Source: Burkholderia pyrrocinia
GTDB taxonomy: Bacteria > Pseudomonadota > Gammaproteobacteria > Burkholderiales > Burkholderiaceae
NCBI RefSeq assembly: GCF_001028665.1
Contig: NZ_CP011503.1
Coordinates: forward strand, 3,286,001-3,350,000
Reading direction: 5' to 3'
DNA: 64,000 nucleotides
Position numbers and translations under genes: made by a program. This document shows, in pieces, positions 1 to 8,012 of the stretch (its first letter is position 1; each line of letters opens with the position of its first letter). The notes beneath the pieces were generated by a model. It searched no databases and had not been told where the DNA came from. It saw only the letters and a list, made by a program, of their open reading frames with translations.

Positions 1-345
1 GCCCTTGCTGAGCCGCCTGCGGAACGTGTCCGGCTCGACCGCGTTGAGCAGGAACGACTGCATCCGCACCGCGGGCCGCGCGGTTTCGCGGTCCACGCGG
101 CCGGTGCGGCGCCCGTCGGTCGTCAACACCACGCGCCGGTCGCCGTACGACACGTCGAGCGCACCCTCGAGCAGCAGCACGAGATGCAGGCCCGGTGAAC
201 ACTGCCCCGACATCACGGCGTCGAATTCGTCCGTTGCATCGTCCGAATGGATCCGCAACCCGGGCCGCACCTCGCGGGTCCGCGCGACGTGCGCATCGTG
301 TCGATAGCGATCGGAATGGGAAGCGGCTGGCGTCAGCGCTGTCAT
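1..345 (-). CDS. AraC-family siderophore-type regulator, N-terminal part
   Basis: Only the first 115 residues are in the window; the gene runs off the left edge without a stop. The N-terminal half reads like the sensor domain of PchR-type AraC regulators, with a GLHLVLLLEGALDVSYGD stretch near residues 49-66. The DNA-binding helix-turn-helix would lie outside the window. The ATG at 345 is chosen because the ATG at 353 is closed after two codons. It is divergent from the iron-transport operon that begins at 489, so it probably activates that operon when it senses the cognate ferri-siderophore. Family is fairly sure; the ligand is unknown. Confidence 0.7.
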   Translation of the reverse strand, partial: MTALTPAASHSDRYRHDAHVARTREVRPGLRIHSDDATDEFDAVMSGQCSPGLHLVLLLEGALDVSYGDRRVVLTTDGRRTGRVDRETARPAVRMQSFLLNAVEPDTFRRRLSKG

Positions 346-447
346 GTCGTCATACCCCCGCGCGCAGGCCTCTTGCGCCCGCACAAACTATTTTGGTGTT
401 CGATCAAACGGCCGATACCCCTTGCATGGCCTCGGCTCGGCTACAAT

Positions 448-470
448 TAAATGAGAATTGTTCTCATTTA
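448..470. promoter_or_regulatory. Fur box (23-bp perfect palindrome)
   Basis: Two perfect 10-bp arms (TAAATGAGAA and its reverse complement) flank a TTG centre. This closely matches the Fur consensus of AT-rich inverted repeats. A TACAAT hexamer at 442-447 directly abuts it and may be a -10 element, so bound Fur-Fe2+ would block transcription of the gene starting at 489. The divergent regulator starts only about 100 bp away and could be co-regulated. Confidence 0.88.
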
Positions 471-488
471 TATCGTATCGGGAGTCGC

Positions 489-1628
489 GTGAAAAAGACA
501 AGCGGAATGTGGGCCATGCTGGGCGTATGGCTGTGCGGCTGGCTCGTGATCCATGCCGCGCAAGCGGACACGACGACCGTCACCGACCTGGCCGGGCGGC
601 AGGTCCGGATTCCCGCGCGCGTCGAGCGCGTGCTGCTTGGCGAGGGCCGCCTGCTGCCGGCGCTGGCGGTGGTCGACGGCGAAGATCCGACGCGCCGCCT
701 CGTGGGCATGATGGGTGATTTCGAGCAACTCGATCCCGCGAGCTACGCGCAATGGCTCGCGCGCTTCCCGCGCCTGAAGGATGTGCCGCGCATCGGACGC
801 TCGCAGTCCGGCAGCTTCAGCGACGAGCGCGCGCTCGCGCTGCGTCCGCAGGTCGCGATCTTCGGGCTCGGCGGCGGCCACGGCCCCGGCGAGCGCGATC
901 GCGAAACGCTCGCGCGGCTCGAGGCGGCCGGCGTCGCGATCGTGTTCGTCGACTTCCGGCACGACCCGCTCGCCAACACGCCGCGCAGCATCGCGCTGCT
1001 CGGCCAGGTGCTCGGCTCGCCGCAGCGCGCGACGGAATTCAACACGTACTGGCAGCAGCAGCTAGACCTCGTCCGCACGCGGCTCGCGACCGCACGCCCG
1101 GTCGCACCGAGCGTGTTCCTCGAAAGCCGTGTCGGCCTGTCGGGCGACTGCTGCGACACGATGACCGGCATGATGGGCCACCTGCTCGACGCCGCCGGCG
1201 GCAACAACGTCGCGAAAGGCCGCGTGCCCGGCGAGCATGGCACGCTGAACCCCGAATACCTGCTGAGCCGCCAGCCCGATTTCTACATCGGCACCGCGAT
1301 CGGCTCGCTCCAGACGCTGCAAAGTGCGCCGCAGCGCATCGCGCTCGGCGCCGGCGTGCCGCGCGACGCCGCCGTCCGCTCGCTCGACCGTGCGCTGAAG
1401 CGGCCGCAGATCGCGCCGCTGCGCGCGATCCGCGAGCGGCGCGCGTATGCGATCTGGCATCACTTCTACAATTCGCCGTTCAACGTCGTCGCCGTGCAGG
1501 CGCTGGCCAAGTGGCTGCATCCGGCGCTGTTCGCCGATCTCGATCCGCGCGCCACGTTCGACACGATGGTGCGACGCTTCCAGCCCGTTGCGCTGCAAGG
1601 CGAATACTGGGTGCAGGAAGGGTCCTGA
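489..1628 (+). CDS. Iron-siderophore ABC transporter, periplasmic binding protein
   Basis: 379 residues. It begins with a signal peptide (VKKTSG, then a hydrophobic run, cleavage expected near HAAQA-D) followed by a TVTDLAGRQVRIP strand typical of the FecB/BtuF-like class III binding proteins. It would deliver ferri-siderophore to the permease encoded two genes downstream. The GTG at 489 is preferred over longer upstream frames because a GGGAG ribosome site sits at 480-484 and the signal peptide starts there; upstream starts would run through the Fur box. The next gene begins one base after the stop. Substrate cannot be told from sequence. Confidence 0.85.
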   Translation: MKKTSGMWAMLGVWLCGWLVIHAAQADTTTVTDLAGRQVRIPARVERVLLGEGRLLPALAVVDGEDPTRRLVGMMGDFEQLDPASYAQWLARFPRLKDVPRIGRSQSGSFSDERALALRPQVAIFGLGGGHGPGERDRETLARLEAAGVAIVFVDFRHDPLANTPRSIALLGQVLGSPQRATEFNTYWQQQLDLVRTRLATARPVAPSVFLESRVGLSGDCCDTMTGMMGHLLDAAGGNNVAKGRVPGEHGTLNPEYLLSRQPDFYIGTAIGSLQTLQSAPQRIALGAGVPRDAAVRSLDRALKRPQIAPLRAIRERRAYAIWHHFYNSPFNVVAVQALAKWLHPALFADLDPRATFDTMVRRFQPVALQGEYWVQEGS

Positions 1629-1629
1629 C

Positions 1630-2571
1630 ATGCGGATGCCCGCCTCCTCCATGCGCCGCTCCCTGCTCGTCGCCGGATTGGCCGGCCCGCTCGGCGGCCG
1701 GCTCGCGCCCGCGTGTGCCGCCGATACGCGTGCGTGGCCCGGCCTCGACGCCGCACCGCCGGTCTTCGTGCCGAACAGCCGCCAGTTCGACGTGACGATC
1801 GCCGGCCGCACGCGGCGTCTGTTCGTCGCGTTGCCGGCCGAGCGTTCCGGCTCGCTGCCCCATCCGGTGCTCACCGTGCTCGACGGTAATGCGCTGTTCC
1901 CGCTCGCGGCACAACTCACCCGCAATCGCCGCGCGCGGCCGGACGGCACGCGCGACGCCGAGGCCGTCGTGATCGGCATCGGCTATCCGGTCGATGGGCC
2001 CTACGACATGGCCGCGCGCGCGGACGACTACACGCTCGCGCTGTTGCCGAACGGCCGCGGCGTCGTCGCGGACCGCTTTCTCGACTTCATCGAGTACGAC
2101 GTGCAGCCGTGGCTCGCCCGCCAGCTGCCGGTCGATCCCGAGCGGCAGACGCTGTTCGGCCACTCGTACGGCGGCCTGCTGACGCTGTACGCGATGCTCA
2201 CGCGCGCGCACCTGTTTCGGCGCTACGTGGCCGCAAGCCCGTCGATCTGGTGGGGCGAGCGCATGCTGCTGCCTTTTGCCGACCGGTTCGCCGCGCAAGC
2301 CGCCCCGCTAGCACCACCGCTGCGCGTCCTCGTGACCGCAGGCAGCCTCGAGGAAGATGCACCGAACCCCGACGCCGAACGGATGCGCCGCCAGCAAGCG
2401 CGCAAGCAGGTCAGTTCCGCCCGCGACTTCGTCGCGCGGGTGGGCGGCCGCCCAGGGCTCGACGCTGCGTTCCGGCTGATCGACGGCGAAGATCACGGCG
2501 GCGTCGTGCTGCCGAGCCTCGCGCTTGCGTCACGCGTGGTTTTCGAGCCCGCATCCGGAGCGGCCGCATGA
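1630..2571 (+). CDS. Alpha/beta-hydrolase, siderophore esterase-like
   Basis: 313 residues with an N-terminal export signal (MRMPASSMRRSLLVAGLAG). The fold is that of the IroE/Fes-type esterase (putative esterase, PF00756). The nucleophile elbow GHSYGG puts Ser at about residue 179, and GEDHGG near residue 289 supplies the likely catalytic His. Established role of the family: hydrolysis of ester siderophores to release iron, or trimming of them. It lies inside the Fur-controlled transport operon, one base after the binding protein and overlapping the permease by four bases (ATGA). Export suggests that it acts in the periplasm. An unrelated esterase is possible but the context argues against it. 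Confidence 0.75.
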   Translation: MRMPASSMRRSLLVAGLAGPLGGRLAPACAADTRAWPGLDAAPPVFVPNSRQFDVTIAGRTRRLFVALPAERSGSLPHPVLTVLDGNALFPLAAQLTRNRRARPDGTRDAEAVVIGIGYPVDGPYDMAARADDYTLALLPNGRGVVADRFLDFIEYDVQPWLARQLPVDPERQTLFGHSYGGLLTLYAMLTRAHLFRRYVAASPSIWWGERMLLPFADRFAAQAAPLAPPLRVLVTAGSLEEDAPNPDAERMRRQQARKQVSSARDFVARVGGRPGLDAAFRLIDGEDHGGVVLPSLALASRVVFEPASGAAA

Positions 2572-3632
2572 GCACGACGACACCCGTTTCATCGCCGTCG
2601 CTGCGACTTCGCTACCGCGCGGTCGCCGCGCGGCGTGTCGGTGCGCTGGCCGCGCTCGCAGGCGTGCTCGTCGCGCTGCTCGTCGTCGACGTCTCGACCG
2701 GCCCGTCGCCGTTCCCGGTCGCCGACCTGCTCGGCGGCCTGTTCCGGCCCGACGGGCTGCCGCTCGAACAGCGCGTGATCCTGTGGGACGTGCGCCTGCC
2801 GTATGCGCTGATGGCCGTGCTCGTCGGCGCGTCGCTCGGGTTCGCCGGCGCCGAAATGCAGACCGTGCTGAACAACCCGCTCGCGAGCCCGTTCACGCTC
2901 GGCATGTCGGCCGCCGCAAGCGTCGGCGCGTCGCTCGTCGTGATTTCCGGCTGGCACCTGGTGCTGTGGAACGAGAACGTCGCGCTGTCGCTCGGCGCGT
3001 TCGCGTGCGCGAGCGCCGCGACGCTGCTGATCGTCTGGCTCGCGTGGCGCCACGGCGCGACGACCGAGACCGTCGTGCTGTTCGGCATCGGCCTGATGTT
3101 CAGCTTCGAGGCCCTGCTGTGGCTGCTGCAGTTCATCGCCGACGCGAATGCGTTGCAGCAGATCGTGTTCTGGAGCATGGGCAGCCTGGCGCGCGCGACA
3201 TGGGGCAAGATCGTGCTGCTGACCTGCGTGTTCGCGACCTGCACGCTATGGGCGAGCATCGACGTCGCGTCGTTGACGGCGCTGCGCGCCGGCGACGAGC
3301 AGGCGCGCAGCATGGGCATCGCGGTCGAACGGCTGCGGCTCGTCGCGCTCGCGCGCATCAGCCTGCTGTCCGCGACGGCGCTGTCGTTCGTCGGCACGAT
3401 CGGTTTCGTCGGCCTCGTCGGGCCGCACGTCGCGCGGCTGCTGGTCGGCGACGAGCATCGCTACTACCTGCCGGGCGCGGCGCTCGCCGGCGCGATCATG
3501 CTGGCCGGCGCGTCCGTGCTCAGCAAGACGCTGATTCCCGGCGTGACGCTGCCGATCGGCATCATCACCGCGCTGGTCGGCGTGCCGCTGTTCATGCTGC
3601 TCGTCAGCCGGCGCAGGAGGCTCGATGGCTGA
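2568..3632 (+). CDS. FecCD-family iron-siderophore permease
   Basis: 354 residues, very hydrophobic, about nine to ten membrane segments. It shows hallmarks of FecCD/BtuC permeases: an early RLPYALMAVLVGASLGFAGAEMQ motif, the NPLASPFTLG stretch, and a late GTIGFVGLVGPHVAR loop that contacts the ATPase. It forms the inner-membrane channel with the ATPase that follows. The start overlaps the esterase stop (ATGA), and its own stop overlaps the ATPase start by 8 bp, so translation is probably coupled. One permease is present, so a homodimer is expected. Confidence 0.92.
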   Translation: MSTTTPVSSPSLRLRYRAVAARRVGALAALAGVLVALLVVDVSTGPSPFPVADLLGGLFRPDGLPLEQRVILWDVRLPYALMAVLVGASLGFAGAEMQTVLNNPLASPFTLGMSAAASVGASLVVISGWHLVLWNENVALSLGAFACASAATLLIVWLAWRHGATTETVVLFGIGLMFSFEALLWLLQFIADANALQQIVFWSMGSLARATWGKIVLLTCVFATCTLWASIDVASLTALRAGDEQARSMGIAVERLRLVALARISLLSATALSFVGTIGFVGLVGPHVARLLVGDEHRYYLPGAALAGAIMLAGASVLSKTLIPGVTLPIGIITALVGVPLFMLLVSRRRRLDG

Positions 3633-4434
3633 GCCGATGCTGCAACTCGACGCGCTGTGCGTCCGCTACGGCGCCCGGGTCGTGCTCGACGGGCTGTCGC
3701 TCGCGCCAGTCGAGCCGGGCACGACGATCGGGCTGCTCGGGCCGAACGGCGTCGGCAAGTCGACGCTGCTGCGCGCGCTTGCGCGGCTCGCGTCCGCGAC
3801 CGGTCGCGCGGCATTCGGCAGCTTCGACCTGCTGTCCGGGTCGCGCCGCGAGCACACGCGGCAGGTCGGTTATCTGCCTCAGACCTTGCCGCAACCGTCG
3901 TCACTGCTCGTCTACGAAGCCGTGCGCAGCGCGTTGCGCGCCACCTGCGGCAGCCTGTCCGACGCGACGCACGACCGGCGTTTGCAACAGGTGTTCACGC
4001 GGCTGCGGCTGCACCCGCTCGCGATGTCGCCGCTCGACCGGTTGTCGGGCGGCCAGCGGCAGATGGTCGGGCTCGCGCAGGTGCTCGTGCGCGACACGCC
4101 GCTGCTGCTGCTCGACGAACCGACCAGCGCGCTCGACCTGCGCTGGCAATTGCTCGCGCTGGAGGCGGTCGGCGACGCGGCCCGCCGGCGCGGCGCAATC
4201 GTGCTGGCCGCGATGCACGACCTGAATCTCGCATCGCGTTTCTGCGACCGGCTCGTGCTGCTGAGCGCCGACGGACTCGTCGCGGACGGCGCGCCGGTCG
4301 ACGTGCTGACGCCGCCGAACCTGCGGCGCGCGTACCGCGTCGATGCAAGGATCGAGCGCACGGCGTCGGGCGATTACGTCGCGCTGGCGGAGCGGGCGAT
4401 TCCGGACGAGCCAGCGCTTGCTTGCGACGCTTGA
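3625..4434 (+). CDS. Iron-siderophore ABC transporter ATP-binding protein
   Basis: 269 residues, FecE/FhuC-like ATPase that powers the permease. Visible motifs are Walker A GPNGVGKST at about residues 39-47, the signature LSGGQRQ near 139-145, Walker B LLLLDEPTSALDL near 158, and the H-loop His in AAMHDLNLA. Length is usual for the family. It is the last gene of the operon; the 140 bp that follow hold no gene or clear terminator. Confidence 0.93.
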   Translation: MAEPMLQLDALCVRYGARVVLDGLSLAPVEPGTTIGLLGPNGVGKSTLLRALARLASATGRAAFGSFDLLSGSRREHTRQVGYLPQTLPQPSSLLVYEAVRSALRATCGSLSDATHDRRLQQVFTRLRLHPLAMSPLDRLSGGQRQMVGLAQVLVRDTPLLLLDEPTSALDLRWQLLALEAVGDAARRRGAIVLAAMHDLNLASRFCDRLVLLSADGLVADGAPVDVLTPPNLRRAYRVDARIERTASGDYVALAERAIPDEPALACDA

Positions 4435-4574
4435 GCGATTCAACGCTTGAGTACGGGCGGTGTCGGCCGGCCGCGTTGCACCCGCACGCTTCCGCTCACT
4501 GACGAGGCTCGACCGGCCAGCCGTCGGATTGAGCTATCGTTCAGGTTCCACTCACACGACGCGCCCTCCAAGCG

Positions 4575-5150
4575 ATGTCCATTCGCCTCAGTTTCGACGA
4601 CGGCCCGGGCCCGTCGACACCACCCTTGCTCGACGTCCTGCGCGACGCCTCGTGCAAGGCGACCTTCTTCCTGCTCGGCCAGAACCTCGCGGGCGCGCTC
4701 GACGTCGCGGCAAGAATGGCGCGCGAGGGTCATCGGCTCGGCAATCACACCCATTCGCACGCAAGGCCGGGCGCGCTGGCAGACGACGCGCTGATCGACG
4801 AGATCGAGGCGACCGACGCGCTGATTCGCGAGGCCTATCGCCGGGCCGGCGTACCCGCACCGGACGCGATCCCGCTGCGCCTGCCTTACGGGCTGGTACC
4901 GCAGGACAATCGCGTCGGCGTGCTCACGCGGCTGCAGCGCGAACACACGGGCTGGACCGCGATACTGGACGACTGGCAGCGGCCAGCACCGTCGCCCGAG
5001 GCACTGTGCGACGCGATGCGCGCGCATGTCGCCGACAGCGCAGCGCGGCACCAGGACGTGCTGTTCTGCATGCACGACGGATCGCGGCATGGAGAAGCGC
5101 GGCCCAATACGGTCGAAGCCGTGCGCCTGTTCCTGAATCGACAGAACTGA
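4575..5150 (+). CDS. Polysaccharide deacetylase (NodB-type) domain protein
   Basis: 191 residues. NodB motif 1 is FDDGP at residues 7-11 (catalytic Asp and metal-binding Asp) and motif 2 is HTHSH at 58-62 (metal-binding His pair). This carbohydrate esterase 4 family removes N- or O-acetyl groups from sugars. No signal peptide is visible, so it may be cytosolic and act on a small sugar intermediate rather than on the wall. It is short for the family and close to a single catalytic domain. It converges with the phosphotransferase that ends 13 bp further on and may belong with the accessory cluster to its right. Confidence 0.8.
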   Translation: MSIRLSFDDGPGPSTPPLLDVLRDASCKATFFLLGQNLAGALDVAARMAREGHRLGNHTHSHARPGALADDALIDEIEATDALIREAYRRAGVPAPDAIPLRLPYGLVPQDNRVGVLTRLQREHTGWTAILDDWQRPAPSPEALCDAMRAHVADSAARHQDVLFCMHDGSRHGEARPNTVEAVRLFLNRQN

Positions 5151-5162
5151 CCCGGTGGCCGG

Positions 5163-6128
5163 CTAGCGTCCAGGCGCCGCGCCGTCCAGCAACTGCCGCC
5201 AGCCACCGAGAAATCCGATGCCGGGCCCCGGCATCCACAGGCCGCGCTGCGCGGCTTCGAGGTGGATCAGCGTCTGGTCCACGCAGAACAGCGCCATCAA
5301 CGCATCGCGATTCGCGCGCATCCAGTCCGGCGCAGCATCGGGTCGCGTCGCTGCATAGGCTTGCAGGCCGGCCTCCCATCGCTGTGCATCGAAGACGAAT
5401 CGATCGTCCCTGCCCGCATCGCGCGACAGCGCGAACAGCGCAAAGGCCGCCTCGAGCCACTGCGCGCCCTGCCCGACATCGTCGAAATCGAGCACGCCGC
5501 TCACCGCACGCCCCACGTACAGCAGGTTGCCCGCGTGATAGTCGCCGTGCAGCCAATGCACCGACCCCGTCAGCCAGCGCGCCGCCGCGGCGAGATGCAT
5601 GCCGATCCGCCGGATCACCGTGTCGTAATGGCCATTCAAGTCGCCCGGCAACGACGGCATCGCGCGCGCCGACACACGCGCATGGCGCGCCGCCAACCAG
5701 GCCATCGGCGCGGATTCGCTCACTGGGATTGCCGCCAGCGCCGCATGCAGATGCGCGAGCGCGCGCATCGCATCGATCGCACCCGCTTGCGCATCGTCGG
5801 GCAGGCCGGGGCTGCCGTCGATATGCTCGAACAGGTGCAGCCAGCTTCCATCGGGGGCCTGCACACCGGATTGCGCGTCCACGGTCGGCCGCAGTCGCGG
5901 CAGCGCGGGCAGCATCGGCGCCGTGCGCGAACGGCCGAGATCGCCGAGTATCGACGCCTCGCGATGCACCTGCTCGACCGGCTTGCCGGACCACGACACG
6001 CGCAGCACCACGCGCTCCGAATCGCACTCGACGAGATACGTTTTGTTAGTATGGCCCGACGACAGCGCCTGCAGGCGCGCCGGCCCGAGGTTCCAGTGCC
6101 GGCGAAGCCAGGGTTCCAGCGTTTTCAC
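5163..6128 (-). CDS. Aminoglycoside phosphotransferase-fold kinase
   Basis: 321 residues from the GTG at 6128. The kinase catalytic loop HGDYHAGNLL (about 194-203) and the Mg-binding DFDD (214-217) place it in the APH/choline-kinase family, which phosphorylates small hydroxyl compounds. GTG at 6128 is preferred over ATG at 6155 because AGGAG lies four bases upstream and the longer form would overlap the divergent gene starting at 6154. Substrate unknown: a resistance kinase or a tailoring enzyme of the adjacent cluster are both possible. Confidence 0.78.
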   Translation of the reverse strand: MKTLEPWLRRHWNLGPARLQALSSGHTNKTYLVECDSERVVLRVSWSGKPVEQVHREASILGDLGRSRTAPMLPALPRLRPTVDAQSGVQAPDGSWLHLFEHIDGSPGLPDDAQAGAIDAMRALAHLHAALAAIPVSESAPMAWLAARHARVSARAMPSLPGDLNGHYDTVIRRIGMHLAAAARWLTGSVHWLHGDYHAGNLLYVGRAVSGVLDFDDVGQGAQWLEAAFALFALSRDAGRDDRFVFDAQRWEAGLQAYAATRPDAAPDWMRANRDALMALFCVDQTLIHLEAAQRGLWMPGPGIGFLGGWRQLLDGAAPGR

Positions 6129-6153
6129 GTCACTCCTACTCGTTGCATTGACC

Positions 6154-6843
6154 ATGTCAGAGCGTCCTTCGGCCCGCATGCGGGACATCAACATCGAATG
6201 GCTGACGCGCGCTGCCGAATTCGACCATCTGTTCCAGACGCGCTGGCTCGGCGAGCGCTTCTTCCATCTGCCCGGCGACATGCTCGCGCTCCAGGAACTG
6301 ATCTGGCGCGAGCGCCCCGACTGCATCGTGCAGACCGGCATCGCGGCGGGCGGCGGCGTCGTGTTCTCCGCGTCGATGCTGGAATTGGCAGGCGATCGCG
6401 GCCGCGTCGTCGCGATCGAACCGCGCCTGCGCGACGAGGTCAGGCAGCGCCTGCAATCGCACCGGCTCGCCGATCGCATGGTGCTGATCGAAGGCGAATC
6501 GTGCGCGGCCGACACGCTCGCGTCGGTGCGCGCACAGATCGCCGACGGCGCGCGCGTGATGGCGATCCTCGATCTCACGCATACGCACGCGCACGTGCTG
6601 CGCGAACTCGAATGCTATGCATCCCTCGTCACGCCCGGCAGCTACGCGATCGTGATGGACACCATCATGGAGTATCTGCCGGCATCGATGTTCGACGGCA
6701 AGCCGTACGGCAAAGGCAACAACCCGGCGACGGCCGCGCGCGAATTTCTCGCCCGCGACGACCGCTTCGAAGTCGACGAGGACATCGAGGATCGCGTGCT
6801 CATGACGCTGTCGCCAGGCGGCTTCCTGAGGCGAGTTCGCTGA
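6154..6843 (+). CDS. CmcI-like cephalosporin hydroxylase/O-methyltransferase family protein
   Basis: 229 residues. The CIVQTGIAAGGGVVFSASML stretch near residues 56-75 fits the SAM-binding loop of the CmcI/rhamnosyl O-methyltransferase family, and VMDTIMEYLP near 163 is the usual later motif. Members methylate sugar or antibiotic hydroxyls. Its start is divergent from the kinase gene (25 bp apart, leaving little room for separate promoters), and its 3' end overlaps the oppositely transcribed glycosyltransferase by 44 bp. No strong ribosome site precedes ATG 6154; ATG 6178 is an alternative start. Confidence 0.78.
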   Translation: MSERPSARMRDINIEWLTRAAEFDHLFQTRWLGERFFHLPGDMLALQELIWRERPDCIVQTGIAAGGGVVFSASMLELAGDRGRVVAIEPRLRDEVRQRLQSHRLADRMVLIEGESCAADTLASVRAQIADGARVMAILDLTHTHAHVLRELECYASLVTPGSYAIVMDTIMEYLPASMFDGKPYGKGNNPATAAREFLARDDRFEVDEDIEDRVLMTLSPGGFLRRVR

Positions 6844-8005
6844 TCAGGCGGGCAGCCTGCGCCGAGCCGTCGAGCGTGTAGCTCGCACGGATTCGCGCCG
6901 CGTGCTCGCGCAGCGGGCCGGGACGCAACAGGCGTTCGAGCGCAGCGGTAATGCCGGCGACGCCGGCCTGCTGCAGATCCAGCACGCATCCGGCGCCGGC
7001 CCGCTCGACGAAGTGCGCCGAATGGAACTGGTCGTTGCAGAACGGCGACAGCAGCATCGGCACACCGCACGCGAGCGACTCCATCACCGAATTCGCGCCG
7101 CCGTGGCTGACGAACGCGTGCGTGCGCCGCAGCAGCGCCAGTTGCGGCACATAACGCACCGCGACGACGCGCTCGTCATCGGCCGGCAGCAGATCCGAAT
7201 CGACCAGTTCGCCCACCGACAGCACCAGTTGCGCCGACGTCGCGCGCGTCGCGTCGATGACCTTCGCGAACACGTCCGGGTGGTAGTAAAGCTGGCTGCC
7301 GAGCGACATGTAGACGAGCGGGCGATCCGCGTCGAGGCGTTCCCACGGGAACGGCGTCTCGTCGCCGCGCGGGCCGGACGGCAGCGCGGGGCCGACCAGC
7401 TCGACACCCGGCGGCGGCGCGCCGACCAGCGCGTCGGTCGTGAACGCGAGCGTCAGATGCGGCGACAGGATGTCGCAACCGCGAAAACGCGCGTCGAGAC
7501 CGTAGCGCGCGAACAGGCGCGTGCGTTCCGGCGCGAGCCAGCGCACGGTGCGCAGCAGCTCCGAATCGAGATCGTCCGGCAGCACCGGATTCAGCGAATT
7601 GGACATCGACACCCACGGCAGCCCTTCCAGCTCGGCGGCGATCGCCGCCGCATAGAGCAGCGGATCGATCACGACCACGTCGGGCTGCCATTCGCGCAGC
7701 ACCGCGCGGATGCCGTCCACCTGCGCGGGCGCGAGGTCGATCAGCAGCGTGCGGATCCAGTGCCGCAGCCAGTCGGCGTCGCGGATGTTCGCGGCGAAGC
7801 TCGCGCCGCGCGACAGGTCGTGGCGTTCGGGGGTCTCGCGCGGCCCGACGAACGCGAAGTCGCCAGCGCCGTCGAGTTGCGCGCTGATGTCGGCCGGCGC
7901 GTAGAACGCGACGTCGCAGCCGGCGGCACGCAGATGCTGGGCCGGGCCGATGCACGGATTGACGTGCCCTTTTTCGGGCACCACGCAGAACAGGATGCGT
8001 TTCAT
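6800..8005 (-). CDS. GT-B glycosyltransferase (MGT/UGT type)
   Basis: 401 residues. The N-terminus MKRILFCVVPEKGHVNP has the acceptor-domain HVNP motif of macrolide/UDP-glucuronosyl glycosyltransferases, and HGGANSVMESLACGVPMLL near 299-317 is the donor-binding signature with HGG. It should move a sugar from an NDP-sugar to a small-molecule acceptor. ATG 8005 is chosen because it sits seven bases after the stop of the preceding gene; an upstream in-frame ATG would overlap that gene. It is the last gene of the five-gene leftward operon and overlaps the convergent CmcI-like gene by 44 bp. Confidence 0.85.
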   Translation of the reverse strand: MKRILFCVVPEKGHVNPCIGPAQHLRAAGCDVAFYAPADISAQLDGAGDFAFVGPRETPERHDLSRGASFAANIRDADWLRHWIRTLLIDLAPAQVDGIRAVLREWQPDVVVIDPLLYAAAIAAELEGLPWVSMSNSLNPVLPDDLDSELLRTVRWLAPERTRLFARYGLDARFRGCDILSPHLTLAFTTDALVGAPPPGVELVGPALPSGPRGDETPFPWERLDADRPLVYMSLGSQLYYHPDVFAKVIDATRATSAQLVLSVGELVDSDLLPADDERVVAVRYVPQLALLRRTHAFVSHGGANSVMESLACGVPMLLSPFCNDQFHSAHFVERAGAGCVLDLQQAGVAGITAALERLLRPGPLREHAARIRASYTLDGSAQAARLISELASGSRLATAS

Positions 8006-8012
8006 GAGCGGC

